The notes under the pieces: generated by a model
The model's input: only the letters and a program-made list of their open reading frames with translations
Databases searched by the model: none
What the model was told of the DNA's origin: nothing
Position numbers and translations under genes: made by a program
From: Salinivirgaceae bacterium
GTDB taxonomy: Bacteria; Bacteroidota; Bacteroidia; Bacteroidales; SZUA-534
Length of the DNA stretch: 48,453 nt
Direction of reading: 5' to 3'
NCBI GenBank assembly: GCA_017527435.1
Contig: JAFXQB010000003.1
Span: 1-48,453 of the forward strand
Shown: piece by piece, positions 35,402-43,697 of the stretch
How the letters are laid out: each line of letters starts with the position of its first letter
Position numbering within the stretch: position 1 is the first letter of the stretch

Positions 35402-35430
35402 GCAATTAAAATCTAACCGGTTGAATCCGT

Positions 35431-38400
35431 TTATTCATTCACCATCACGCGTTTGGCCACGTTGCCGACCCTGACAATGTAGATGCCGGCGGTGTTGACG
35501 CGGATTTCGGCACGGATGCCCGATTCGGCAACCGTAGAGACGTGGCGCGCCGCGTCTCTACAACAAATCAGGCGTCCCATGGCATCGTAAACACGGATTT
35601 CATCGGTGACATTCTCAACCACAATGGTGTTGCCATTGATGGTGTAGATGCTGACGGCCACCGCAATGACATCATCAACTGCGGTGCCAGGATTGTTGTT
35701 CCCGCCGCCTTGGTTTTCTCCGCCTTCATTGTTTCCACCTTGATTTTCGTTCCCGCCGCCTTGGTTCTCGTTTCCACCTTGGTTCTCATTGCCTTGGCCG
35801 CCTTGGTTTTCGTTTCCGCCTTCATTATTTCCGCCTTGGTTATCATCTGCTGCAAACACCGGCGACAGAGTTATGTTGTCCGAAACAACTACCGTACGCG
35901 GGTTTGCGGTGCTCTCATCGCTCCATTTCACAAATCTGTAACCTGCGGCTGCGTTGGCTTTCAGCTGCAACTCGGTGCCTTTGTTCAACTTAAGGTTGAT
36001 AAGGCCGCCCTTGGTGTTATAGCCGTCGATTGCCGAGAGCAATGCCGACTCGCCGTTGATGCCCAACGAAACCGTACAGCCCGCTTCACGCCCGTCTTTC
36101 ACCGTAACGCTGCAGAGCAGTTTGCTGAGTACAATGGTTTCGGTAATCTCCTCGCTGCAGTAGAGACATGGTGTGTGCATGATGCACGAGCCTGCGGCAT
36201 CGTAAGTGGCAGGAATGGTGTCGGTGTAGTAGCGTTTCGAAGCCGCATACTTATGTGTAATCTTACCAAAAGTTAAGGTGTGCTGCACATTGGGGACATT
36301 GGCGTTGCCGTTGTTATATTGGTAGGTTATTTTGCCATTGGTGGCTGTGATGTGCCACATTGCCACGTTGCCATTGGTGTATGGCTCAATGCCCACACAA
36401 TTAGAAACACATGTGTCGTTCATGCCTGCGGCCAAATCGGCAAAACGGAAGGTGCAAGGCAGCGACTCAACGTTGCGCATTTGGTTTGTGAACCAATAAC
36501 TATTTGACGGCAAACTATACACCATTTTTGAAACATCGAAATACAAAAGCTTATTATTATTCAATGTTGCCGTGCTGCCTTTGCATTTACTTAAATCCAA
36601 ATCGGTCAGTTGGTTATCGTGGCAATAGATTGTTTGCAGCTTTTCGCCGCTGTTGTACAGTTTCAAAGACGATAATTGGTTTCCATCACAAGAAACTGAT
36701 ATCAATTTGGCATTGCCGCTCAAATCCAATTCAGGCAGCAAATTACCGCTGCAATCAAGTTGGCACAACTCGGTATTTTGAGTTAAATCTAACTCGGCCA
36801 GTCGGTTGCCGCTGCAATCTAATATTTCCAATTGAGTATTGCTGCTCAAATCCAACTCTGCCAATTGATTATCATTGCAATAAAGTGTTTGAAGATTAGT
36901 GTTATAACTCATGTCCAACTCCGAGAGATTGCAATCTGTACAGTTGAGAGATTTCAAATGGCGCATGGCGCTCAAATCAAAACCAATTTCATCATATTTA
37001 ACATGAGTGCAACCAAGGTATTCGAGTTTATCCAGCCCTAAATTACTGATATCCACCTTGTTCGACAGCCTTTCGTTGTATCCGAAATCGAGATATTTAA
37101 GCTTGGTATTGTTGCTTAGGTCCAATTCGGTGAGCAATCCGTTGTCGCAGTAGCAATTGATGTACTCAAGTTGGGGGCATCCTGTAACGTCTAAAGAAGT
37201 AAGCGGCGTTTGTTCTGCGCTGAAATACTTGAGCCGCCCTGCATTAAGAAGATCTACTGTTGACAATTGAGTAGAGTTGCAAGCAAATGTTTCCAAACTG
37301 TTAAATCTTGGGTTTTGAATACTACTTAAATTACCATTACCACTGCAATCAAGGTATTTTAAATTTGCTGTTCTGCCGCTGAATTGCAAACTTGTCAGAT
37401 TGTTGTCGCTGAAATCAACGTAAGTAAGATCATAAAGTCTCGTCAAATTGGCAGTTGTGAAATTATTGCCCGGGCAATCCAACACTTCAAGAGACAAGAA
37501 ATCATTGAAATTATAGTTTCCACCCAAACTGCTTAATCCGGCGTTAGGAATATGTATTTCATGCAACGGGTATTTAATTTCCATAACCCATTGTGAATTA
37601 GCATCATATTTCACGCTCCAAATAAAATTCTTGTATTCATCTATCCACTCTTTGTTTTCGTTCCAGTCAGCTTGTGTCCAGTTGGTGACATCAAGATAAA
37701 TACCGCACCAGCTATTAAGCATTTTGTTGCTCTCCCTAATAGTCTTTCCGCATCTTTCGCAGTCATATTGGCAAAGGTATGTGCCATAATCCAATCCCGA
37801 AACCGGCCATTTTTTGACTTTTGAAATCTTATACGATTTTTTGCCAGTGGCTCCCGAATCGTGACTGCGGTCGAACGCGATGTAATGCTTCGACTGACTG
37901 CCGTTGAGATTGTAATAGTAGACAATGGACGATGCGCTTACGTTCCATTTTTGGTCTCCGCTGCTGTATTCGGCCCCCTTCACGTTATAAACATTATCCA
38001 TATCGATGTTAGGATCGAAATATGTTAAATCGTCAACTTTGGCCGGATTTGGCATACACGGAAGAGCCTTGTGCAGGATAACAGTGTCAATAGGCGCACT
38101 CTCGGGGAATTTGACTGTTCCGAATGTCGCTTCAACATAACGCAGATTTTGACAACGGCTCAAGTTGACTTCCTTGGCATCGGTTTCAATGTGCTCCAAT
38201 TCGCGGTTGTACTCCAAATCGAGAAACATCGGAATGGCGTTCCCTTTTATGCGGATGTTTTTCAGATGTTCGACCGACCCTATATTATCGAGCCACACAG
38301 CATAATTGTTGTATATATAAAGATTTTCAAGGTTTCCATAATTGGCCACATTTACCCTAATACCTTCTTCATAATTGAACGTTGTGTAGTCGCTAAAACT

Positions 38401-41400
38401 GAGAGTACGCAAGTTCGGGCAGTTTTCATAAGGATAGGCGGTACCCGACACATAAAGCTCGGTAAGTTGGCTTAATTGCTGAGCGGTAAGTACCAAATGC
38501 TCCTCTCTATCGCAACGGTAGCCTTTAAGATCGGTAAATTGCTGTACCCACGACATATCGCACTTCATGCCGCGAACATCAAGGAACACACCGTCTTGCT
38601 TGGTGAAACTAATTGTTTCAGTGTGAGTTCCACAGCTTGCGCATGTGTATGTGTGCTTGTAAGAACCGTTGGTGCTGTTAGTTGCTGCCGTATAGTTGCT
38701 GAAACTTTGTTCGCTGATTTTGGAATGTCTTCTGTTTCCGAATCTGATACAACTTGTTTGATTGTTGTATTCAAAATTTATTTCATTGGTATTGGCATCA
38801 ACATAGTAATTTTTGTAGCCACGTTTGGTCGCACCATCAACATTCGTAACATTATTATCGTCCATTCCCAACAAGTTTTTGAAGGTAAATAAGCATGGCA
38901 TCTCGTTGATGGTGACATCAATATATTTTAGTTTTTTGAACTTGCTCAATTGCTGCCAATCCAAGATGGCACCATCTATCACCATCTCCTCCAATTTGCT
39001 GCAGCCGTTCAAATCAGCAGTAAACGGATTTCCTGAATAGACAGCAACACTTTTAAGTTTTTTACATCCGTTTAAATCTAAAAGCGTGAGATAGTCGGAC
39101 CCGTCAATATAGAAACTCTCCAATGCCGGATTGTTATTGGCTATTAAGGCTTCAACATTGTATGAGCCTTCTATATAGAAATTTTTCAGTTTTTTTAAGC
39201 CGCTGATATCTGCTGTTTTCAACGATTCGCACCCTATCAATTCGATTTTCTCCAAATTCTCACAATCACTCAAGTCGGGCAGGACGGTTATGTCAAAACC
39301 CATATTAAGCGTTTTTAAATTCTTGCAGCCGTGGAAATCCAATTCTGCGTAGTTATAATCACCTTCAGCGTTAACCAAAATTAGATTTGCGCAATCGCTC
39401 AAATTCAGTTTTGCCAATGATGAACATTCGTTGCATTCAAGCGTCACCAGATTGGTGCAGCCGCTCAAATCCAACTCTGTCAAATTGGTATATGCACAAG
39501 AAAGAGTTCGCAGTTTGGTAAACCCTCTCAAATTCAGATTTGACAGACGGCTATTACTTTCGCAATAAAGAGTCTGCAAGTTAGTACAACTACTTACATT
39601 GAGCGTTGACAATGAGTTGCTATTGCAAATCAGAGTCTCCAGATTAGTGCAAATGCTTATATTAAGTTGTGATAAAAGGTTGTTCTTGCAATCAAGCGTC
39701 TGCAAGTTGGTGCAGCCACTGATATTCAACGTTGTAAGATAGGTGTAACCGGTTTCTCTGTAGCATACTAGATTCCGCAAATTGGCACAATTGCTCACAT
39801 CAAGTGTATTAAATTTGTTGTTGCTGCAATTAAGGTTTGTCAACTGTGTGTTACCACTCAAATTCAGAGCAGTCAATTGATTGTTGTTGCAGACAAGGGT
39901 GCGAAGTTTTTGGCATTGGTCGGTGCCCAGAACTGTAATGTTGTTGCGCGAGCAATCAAGTTCCTCAAGGTTGGGGAACTCACTCAAGTCGAGCGTGGTT
40001 ATGCCAATATTTGGGCAATAGAGAGCCGTAAGCTGCGCTTTCTGCTCGGCGCTCAAGGCGTTGAGCTGCTCAGCCGATGTGCAGCGCAAGCGGTGCAGAT
40101 CGGGGCAAAGCTCTTCAATCCAATCGTAGTTTGAGCCGCTGAAGTTTGTAAGGTCGAGTGTGTCGCCCAGCTCGCCTTGATAGATGTTGCCATCGGCTAT
40201 GGGGTCAAGATTGGACAAATAATCGCGCAAATCGTCGTCGGGGAAGTTATCCTCGTTAATGGCGGTGCCGCCCTGCTCGCTCTCATGTCCAGAGCAACAA
40301 GTAGTGCAGCGTCCGCAGAGCTCGCAAGCCGGCGTTTCGGCAATGCAGACACTATGGCAGGTTGGGCAAACCTCGCAGTGGTAAGCGCAGTGGAAACCTT
40401 CGGTGCCATACACACATTCGTTTTCCGTAATCAGATCGCCGCAGATGTTGCAAGGCCATCCATTATTTGCTATAGCGCAGTCATAGCAAAGCTCGGGACG
40501 GGTGTTGTCGTCGGGATATTCGGCATACAGGCAGATGCCACACTCGGCGCAGTGCAAGTTGTGGTCAGAAACACAAGCACTGCAGGCTCCACAGTCGGGA
40601 CATGCGCCATCAGGGTTTTCGGCAAAGCACACTTCGTAGCAGAACGGGCAGGGTTCGCAGTGAATGGCGCAGTGCCAGCCGTTGGTGTTGTAGGTACAAC
40701 CATTATCTTCAAGCATCTCGTCGCAAAGGTGGCACTCAATGCCGTTGTCAGTTGGCTGACAGCTTTCGCAGTATTCGGGGCGTGAGCTTTCGTCGGGGTA
40801 TTCGTCATACAGACAATCGCCGCAGTTGGCACAATGCAGGGCATAATCCGATACGCAATCATCACAAGCGCCGCATTCCGGGCAGCGGTCCTGTCCATTG
40901 GCTTCTACGCAGTGGCCGCAGAACTCGCAGATCCAATCGTTGCTCGCGCAGCACTCGTGGCAGTGCTCACCATCGTCATGACAGCGGCCAACATCCTCGT
41001 AGCATGCTTCACATTCAGGGCAGTGAGTCTCGTTGTCAAGGGCGCAATCAATGCAGAATCCGCACACCGAGCAGAGCAAATCCTCATCTTCAGCAAAACA
41101 GCGATTGCAGCCGCCCGGACAGATAAACTCGCCATGGCAGTCGGTGCAAGCGTAAGAGTGGCCGTCGTCGTACTCATCCTCGCAGCGGGTTTTTGAGAAC
41201 AGACACTCGCCACATGACTCGCAGTAGCCATCATTGTTTTCGTGACATTCCGGACAAATATCGCAGTTGAAGCCGCAATCGGCCTCAATACAGCTCGGAC
41301 AGAATATCGAGCCGCACATTTCACATTCAGTCATACAGTTTTCGCAGACAAACTCGCCGCAGGTGGCGCATGTTTTCGGGTCATCGCCGCAGCATCCGCC

Positions 41401-41931
41401 ACATTCCACACAATTGGGGTTGCAATTCATGCAGATGGCTGTGCATTCGGGGCAAAGATCATCGATACAGAAAGTGCCATCGCACATTACACAACCATAT
41501 TGACAGTCGCTGCAAAGAAGGATGTCGCAGATGTCGCAATTCAAAGCCGCACCGTCGGCAATGGCACAGCTACCACAGTCATCGCAACGAAACTGATCCA
41601 TACAGTCGAGACAGTAGAGCTCGCACTCAACACACAGGCAGGCATCACAAACGTTATTACCACACCACCAGCACTCATGAACATTATTCTGAATCATACA
41701 CTCGCCGCAGATATAGCACCATGCGCCATCATTGTAGTGGCAGGTAAGGCACTCCATATCACACTCGTCGCACCAGCAGTTGTCGCAAACATATTGGTCA
41801 CAAATTTGACAATCGTGACCTTCGCCAGCTTCCATATCCGCCCCACAATTTGAACAGAAAAAAGCCGCGTTGGCGCTAAAACTAATGACCAGCAAGGCCG
41901 CCAGTGTGAATAATAACTTTTTCATTTTCAA
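35431..41931 (-). CDS. Giant secreted Cys-rich, leucine-rich-repeat protein with T9SS sorting domain
   Basis: A 2166-residue protein. Order: signal peptide (1-22); Cys-rich region (26-546) with about 113 Cys and over forty CxxC motifs, also rich in D/E and H; LRR block 1 (about 620-1010); cassette A (about 1011-1110); LRR block 2 (about 1145-1285); cassette B (about 1290-1402); LRR block 3 (about 1455-1810); cassette C (about 1825-1935); an InlB B-repeat-like domain (about 1938-2027, KWSDESTANPRT); a Gly/Asn/Gln/Glu linker (2028-2081); T9SS type A sorting domain (2085-2166). LRR units are about 21 residues, LxxLxCxxNxLxxLDLSxNT. It should be secreted and attached to or released from the surface. 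The Cys region could bind zinc or other metals, or be disulfide-linked; I know no function. Single-gene unit with its own terminator. Confidence 0.85.
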   Translation of the reverse strand: MKMKKLLFTLAALLVISFSANAAFFCSNCGADMEAGEGHDCQICDQYVCDNCWCDECDMECLTCHYNDGAWCYICGECMIQNNVHECWWCGNNVCDACLCVECELYCLDCMDQFRCDDCGSCAIADGAALNCDICDILLCSDCQYGCVMCDGTFCIDDLCPECTAICMNCNPNCVECGGCCGDDPKTCATCGEFVCENCMTECEMCGSIFCPSCIEADCGFNCDICPECHENNDGYCESCGECLFSKTRCEDEYDDGHSYACTDCHGEFICPGGCNRCFAEDEDLLCSVCGFCIDCALDNETHCPECEACYEDVGRCHDDGEHCHECCASNDWICEFCGHCVEANGQDRCPECGACDDCVSDYALHCANCGDCLYDEYPDESSRPEYCESCQPTDNGIECHLCDEMLEDNGCTYNTNGWHCAIHCEPCPFCYEVCFAENPDGACPDCGACSACVSDHNLHCAECGICLYAEYPDDNTRPELCYDCAIANNGWPCNICGDLITENECVYGTEGFHCAYHCEVCPTCHSVCIAETPACELCGRCTTCCSGHESEQGGTAINEDNFPDDDLRDYLSNLDPIADGNIYQGELGDTLDLTNFSGSNYDWIEELCPDLHRLRCTSAEQLNALSAEQKAQLTALYCPNIGITTLDLSEFPNLEELDCSRNNITVLGTDQCQKLRTLVCNNNQLTALNLSGNTQLTNLNCSNNKFNTLDVSNCANLRNLVCYRETGYTYLTTLNISGCTNLQTLDCKNNLLSQLNISICTNLETLICNSNSLSTLNVSSCTNLQTLYCESNSRLSNLNLRGFTKLRTLSCAYTNLTELDLSGCTNLVTLECNECSSLAKLNLSDCANLILVNAEGDYNYAELDFHGCKNLKTLNMGFDITVLPDLSDCENLEKIELIGCESLKTADISGLKKLKNFYIEGSYNVEALIANNNPALESFYIDGSDYLTLLDLNGCKKLKSVAVYSGNPFTADLNGCSKLEEMVIDGAILDWQQLSKFKKLKYIDVTINEMPCLFTFKNLLGMDDNNVTNVDGATKRGYKNYYVDANTNEINFEYNNQTSCIRFGNRRHSKISEQSFSNYTAATNSTNGSYKHTYTCASCGTHTETISFTKQDGVFLDVRGMKCDMSWVQQFTDLKGYRCDREEHLVLTAQQLSQLTELYVSGTAYPYENCPNLRTLSFSDYTTFNYEEGIRVNVANYGNLENLYIYNNYAVWLDNIGSVEHLKNIRIKGNAIPMFLDLEYNRELEHIETDAKEVNLSRCQNLRYVEATFGTVKFPESAPIDTVILHKALPCMPNPAKVDDLTYFDPNIDMDNVYNVKGAEYSSGDQKWNVSASSIVYYYNLNGSQSKHYIAFDRSHDSGATGKKSYKISKVKKWPVSGLDYGTYLCQYDCERCGKTIRESNKMLNSWCGIYLDVTNWTQADWNENKEWIDEYKNFIWSVKYDANSQWVMEIKYPLHEIHIPNAGLSSLGGNYNFNDFLSLEVLDCPGNNFTTANLTRLYDLTYVDFSDNNLTSLQFSGRTANLKYLDCSGNGNLSSIQNPRFNSLETFACNSTQLSTVDLLNAGRLKYFSAEQTPLTSLDVTGCPQLEYINCYCDNGLLTELDLSNNTKLKYLDFGYNERLSNKVDISNLGLDKLEYLGCTHVKYDEIGFDLSAMRHLKSLNCTDCNLSELDMSYNTNLQTLYCNDNQLAELDLSSNTQLEILDCSGNRLAELDLTQNTELCQLDCSGNLLPELDLSGNAKLISVSCDGNQLSSLKLYNSGEKLQTIYCHDNQLTDLDLSKCKGSTATLNNNKLLYFDVSKMVYSLPSNSYWFTNQMRNVESLPCTFRFADLAAGMNDTCVSNCVGIEPYTNGNVAMWHITATNGKITYQYNNGNANVPNVQHTLTFGKITHKYAASKRYYTDTIPATYDAAGSCIMHTPCLYCSEEITETIVLSKLLCSVTVKDGREAGCTVSLGINGESALLSAIDGYNTKGGLINLKLNKGTELQLKANAAAGYRFVKWSDESTANPRTVVVSDNITLSPVFAADDNQGGNNEGGNENQGGQGNENQGGNENQGGGNENQGGNNEGGENQGGGNNNPGTAVDDVIAVAVSIYTINGNTIVVENVTDEIRVYDAMGRLICCRDAARHVSTVAESGIRAEIRVNTAGIYIVRVGNVAKRVMVNE
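35534..35561. repeat. 28-base palindrome inserted in the sorting-domain coding sequence
   Basis: GTAGAGACG and CGTCTCTAC flank a GGCGCGCC core; 13 of 14 base pairs are perfect and one is T-G. It is read in frame as part of CCRDAARHVSTV (residues about 2123-2134), between the YDAMGRLI strand and the GIRAEIRVNTAG strand of the sorting domain. Confidence 0.85.
40321..40884 (-). repeat. Tandem duplication of a 94-residue unit in the Cys-rich region
   Basis: Residues 350-443 and 444-537 of the giant protein are two copies of one unit (CPxCGACxxCVSDxxLHCAxC, YPDxxxRPExCxxC, NGWHCAIHC against EGFHCAYHC), a 282-base period. A third, short start (CELCGRCTTCC) follows. Confidence 0.8.
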
Positions 41932-42334
41932 TTAATTTTTAGTTTATAACGATTTGAATATCTTATTTTCAGAACAGGGTTTGGCCATGGGCAGAATAGC
42001 AAATGAATATGCAAGACTATGCTTGGCGCAGTCCACGCGCATATGTAAGTTGAAAATCAGAAACAATGCTAACAAGTCCACCATAATTCTGCATTTGGTT
42101 TTCGTGCATTTGGCTGTTGCCAGACGGAAACTGCCTTAATTCACGCTGCAAGTAAACAAAACTTGATAGAAATGTCAATGAGTAAATATACTCATACGGG
42201 CGCAACACATTGTTTATAAATCATATAAATCTCGATTATTAACCGATTATATTCGATTTGAACCGAGTTTAAACGCGCAAGGGCGGAAAAATTTCCGCCC
42301 CTGCCACATTAATCAATATTTTATAAAACTTCCA
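41932..42334. other. Intergenic region upstream of the giant gene
   Basis: 403 bases between pyrE and the giant gene, both on the minus strand. It holds the pyrE terminator (42281-42300) and TATCAAGTTTTG on the minus strand (42168-42157), which is 10 of 12 like the TATCGANTTTTG motif but 225 bases from the start codon. No exact TAnnTTTG is seen near the start. A 63-codon open frame at 42017-42208 has no supporting feature. Confidence 0.6.
42281..42300 (-). terminator. pyrE: Hairpin after pyrE
   Basis: GGGCGGAA (42281-42288) pairs perfectly with TTCCGCCC (42293-42300) around a four-base loop, 35 bases after the pyrE stop. The following minus-strand bases (TTGCGCGTTT) form a poor T-run, so termination strength is uncertain. 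Confidence 0.6.
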
Positions 42335-42973
42335 TTACTTCCACTCTTCCGGCGCATGACGCCATTTTTTCAACGCTTCGAGTTGGTCGTCGGCGATGTA
42401 TCCGATTTCGAGAGCGTGCTCAAGCAGAGCGTCATAGTTGCTCAAAGTGTCCAGATTGCAGTTGGCACCGGCAAAAGCATCAACAGCGCGTTTGAACCCG
42501 TAGGTGAAAATGGCGTAAAGGCCAAGCACATCGGCACCAGCCGCACGCAGTGCCTCAACGGCTGCAAGGCTGCTGCCGCCAGTCGAAATCAGGTCTTCGA
42601 TAACCACTACCTTCTGACCTGCCTGCAGATTGCCTTCAACACGGTTGCACATTCCGTGAGTCTTGGCGTCGCTGCGCACATACACAAACGGCAACCCGAG
42701 CGCTTCAGCCACCAGCACGCCGTGAGCGATGGCGCCTGTGGCCACACCGGCAATCATCTGAACATCAGGGTATTTCTGACGGACAAGCGCGGCAAACGAG
42801 TCGCGGATATAGCCGCGCACTTCGGGGTACGACAGCGTGGCGCGGTTGTCGCAATAGATTGGTGATTTCAGTCCCGAAGCCCAGGTGAACGGGCTTGACG
42901 GCGACAGTTTAATTGCTTTTATTTGCAACAAATAAGAAGCAACTTTTTGTTGAATTTGATTTATCGTTTCCAT
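42335..42973 (-). CDS. pyrE: Orotate phosphoribosyltransferase
   Basis: A 212-residue type I phosphoribosyltransferase joining orotate and PRPP to give OMP in pyrimidine synthesis. The orotate/PRPP loop is seen in FTWASGLKSPIYCDNR; the PRPP motif is VVVIEDLISTGGSSLAAVEAL at about 118-138; the flexible catalytic loop lies around KTHGMCNRVEG. Its start codon is separated by one base from that of the divergent Nudix gene, so its promoter must overlap that gene. pyrG, purF and carAB elsewhere in the window serve neighbouring steps but are not linked transcriptionally. Confidence 0.95.
   Translation of the reverse strand: METINQIQQKVASYLLQIKAIKLSPSSPFTWASGLKSPIYCDNRATLSYPEVRGYIRDSFAALVRQKYPDVQMIAGVATGAIAHGVLVAEALGLPFVYVRSDAKTHGMCNRVEGNLQAGQKVVVIEDLISTGGSSLAAVEALRAAGADVLGLYAIFTYGFKRAVDAFAGANCNLDTLSNYDALLEHALEIGYIADDQLEALKKWRHAPEEWK
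42951..42958 (+). promoter_or_regulatory. Possible -7 element of the Nudix gene inside pyrE
   Basis: TGAATTTG, one mismatch to TAnnTTTG, 16 bases before the Nudix ATG and within the pyrE coding region. A weak match. Confidence 0.25.
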
Positions 42974-42974
42974 A

Positions 42975-43598
42975 ATGGCTCAAAAGTACAAAGTTTTCCT
43001 TTTCGGGAATGTGATTGTTTTCACTAATAAGGCCGATTTGCACCGCAAAACCGATATTTTATATGAACTTACTGACAGTGAAGATTTTAAGCAGTTCGTT
43101 TTTGATTATCTCGCAAAGCGGAAAGGGCATCACGTGCGAGTGGTTTGCACCGATGTAGAGCGCGCTTGGGCCGATTTCTGCCGATGGTTCGAAGTCCGTC
43201 GTGCCGCAGGCGGTTTGGTTGTCAATGCCGATGGCGATTATCTTTTCATCCGCCGCAAAGGCTTGTGGGACATCCCGAAAGGCCACATTGAGCCGGGCGA
43301 ATCGAGCCAGGACGGCGGTTTGCGCGAAGTTGAAGAAGAGTGCGGCATCAGCGGAATGCGGATTGAGCGGCTCATCTGCACCACTTGGCACACATATTGG
43401 ATTGAAAGCCAACCCGTTCTGAAATCGACCGATTGGTACCTGATGCACTACAGCGGTCAGCTCACACTCAAGCCCCAAACCGATGAAGACATAACCGAAG
43501 CCGTGTGGGTGAAGCCCGAAAACGTCGACTCGCTGCTCGAAAACAGTTTCTCGTCGATTCCGGAAGTGATTAAAAAATTGAGAAGTCAAGAAGATTAA
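42975..43598 (+). CDS. Nudix hydrolase
   Basis: A 207-residue protein. Residues 1-75 form an N-terminal domain of unknown role (KYKVFLFGNVIVFT...). The Nudix fold follows, with the box at about 103-125 (GHIEPGES...REVEEECGI) that binds the metal and pyrophosphate. Substrate cannot be told; a nucleoside diphosphate linked compound is likely for the superfamily. The insert WDIPKGHIEPGES resembles the diadenosine-polyphosphate type. Its start is one base from the divergent pyrE start, which is strikingly close and suggests shared or leaderless control. Confidence 0.88.
   Translation: MAQKYKVFLFGNVIVFTNKADLHRKTDILYELTDSEDFKQFVFDYLAKRKGHHVRVVCTDVERAWADFCRWFEVRRAAGGLVVNADGDYLFIRRKGLWDIPKGHIEPGESSQDGGLREVEEECGISGMRIERLICTTWHTYWIESQPVLKSTDWYLMHYSGQLTLKPQTDEDITEAVWVKPENVDSLLENSFSSIPEVIKKLRSQED
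42981..42988 (-). promoter_or_regulatory. pyrE: -7 element of pyrE inside the Nudix coding region
   Basis: TACTTTTG on the minus strand, exact TAnnTTTG, seven bases before the pyrE ATG. It lies within the third to fifth codons of the Nudix gene. Confidence 0.5.
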
Positions 43599-43673
43599 GC
43601 TTTCACTATCGAGATTCAACTTTTTATTCTGCATTCTAAATTCTAAATTCTGAATTCTGAATTAAAAAACGGA

Positions 43674-43681
43674 TACCTTTA
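43674..43681 (+). promoter_or_regulatory. Possible -7 element of the DUF4105 gene
   Basis: TACCTTTA, one mismatch to TAnnTTTG, 16 bases before the ATG at 43698. Confidence 0.35.
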
Positions 43682-43697
43682 CATTATAAAGGATTTT

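Noticed and set aside
36500..40150. Repeated short DNA phrases resembling an array.
   Set aside because: The repeats have a period of about 63 bases, keep the reading frame and encode LRR units; spacers and repeats of CRISPR type are absent.
42017..42208. A 63-codon open frame between pyrE and the giant gene.
   Set aside because: No promoter, no recognisable composition or motif, and random AT-rich intergenic sequence can give a frame of this size.
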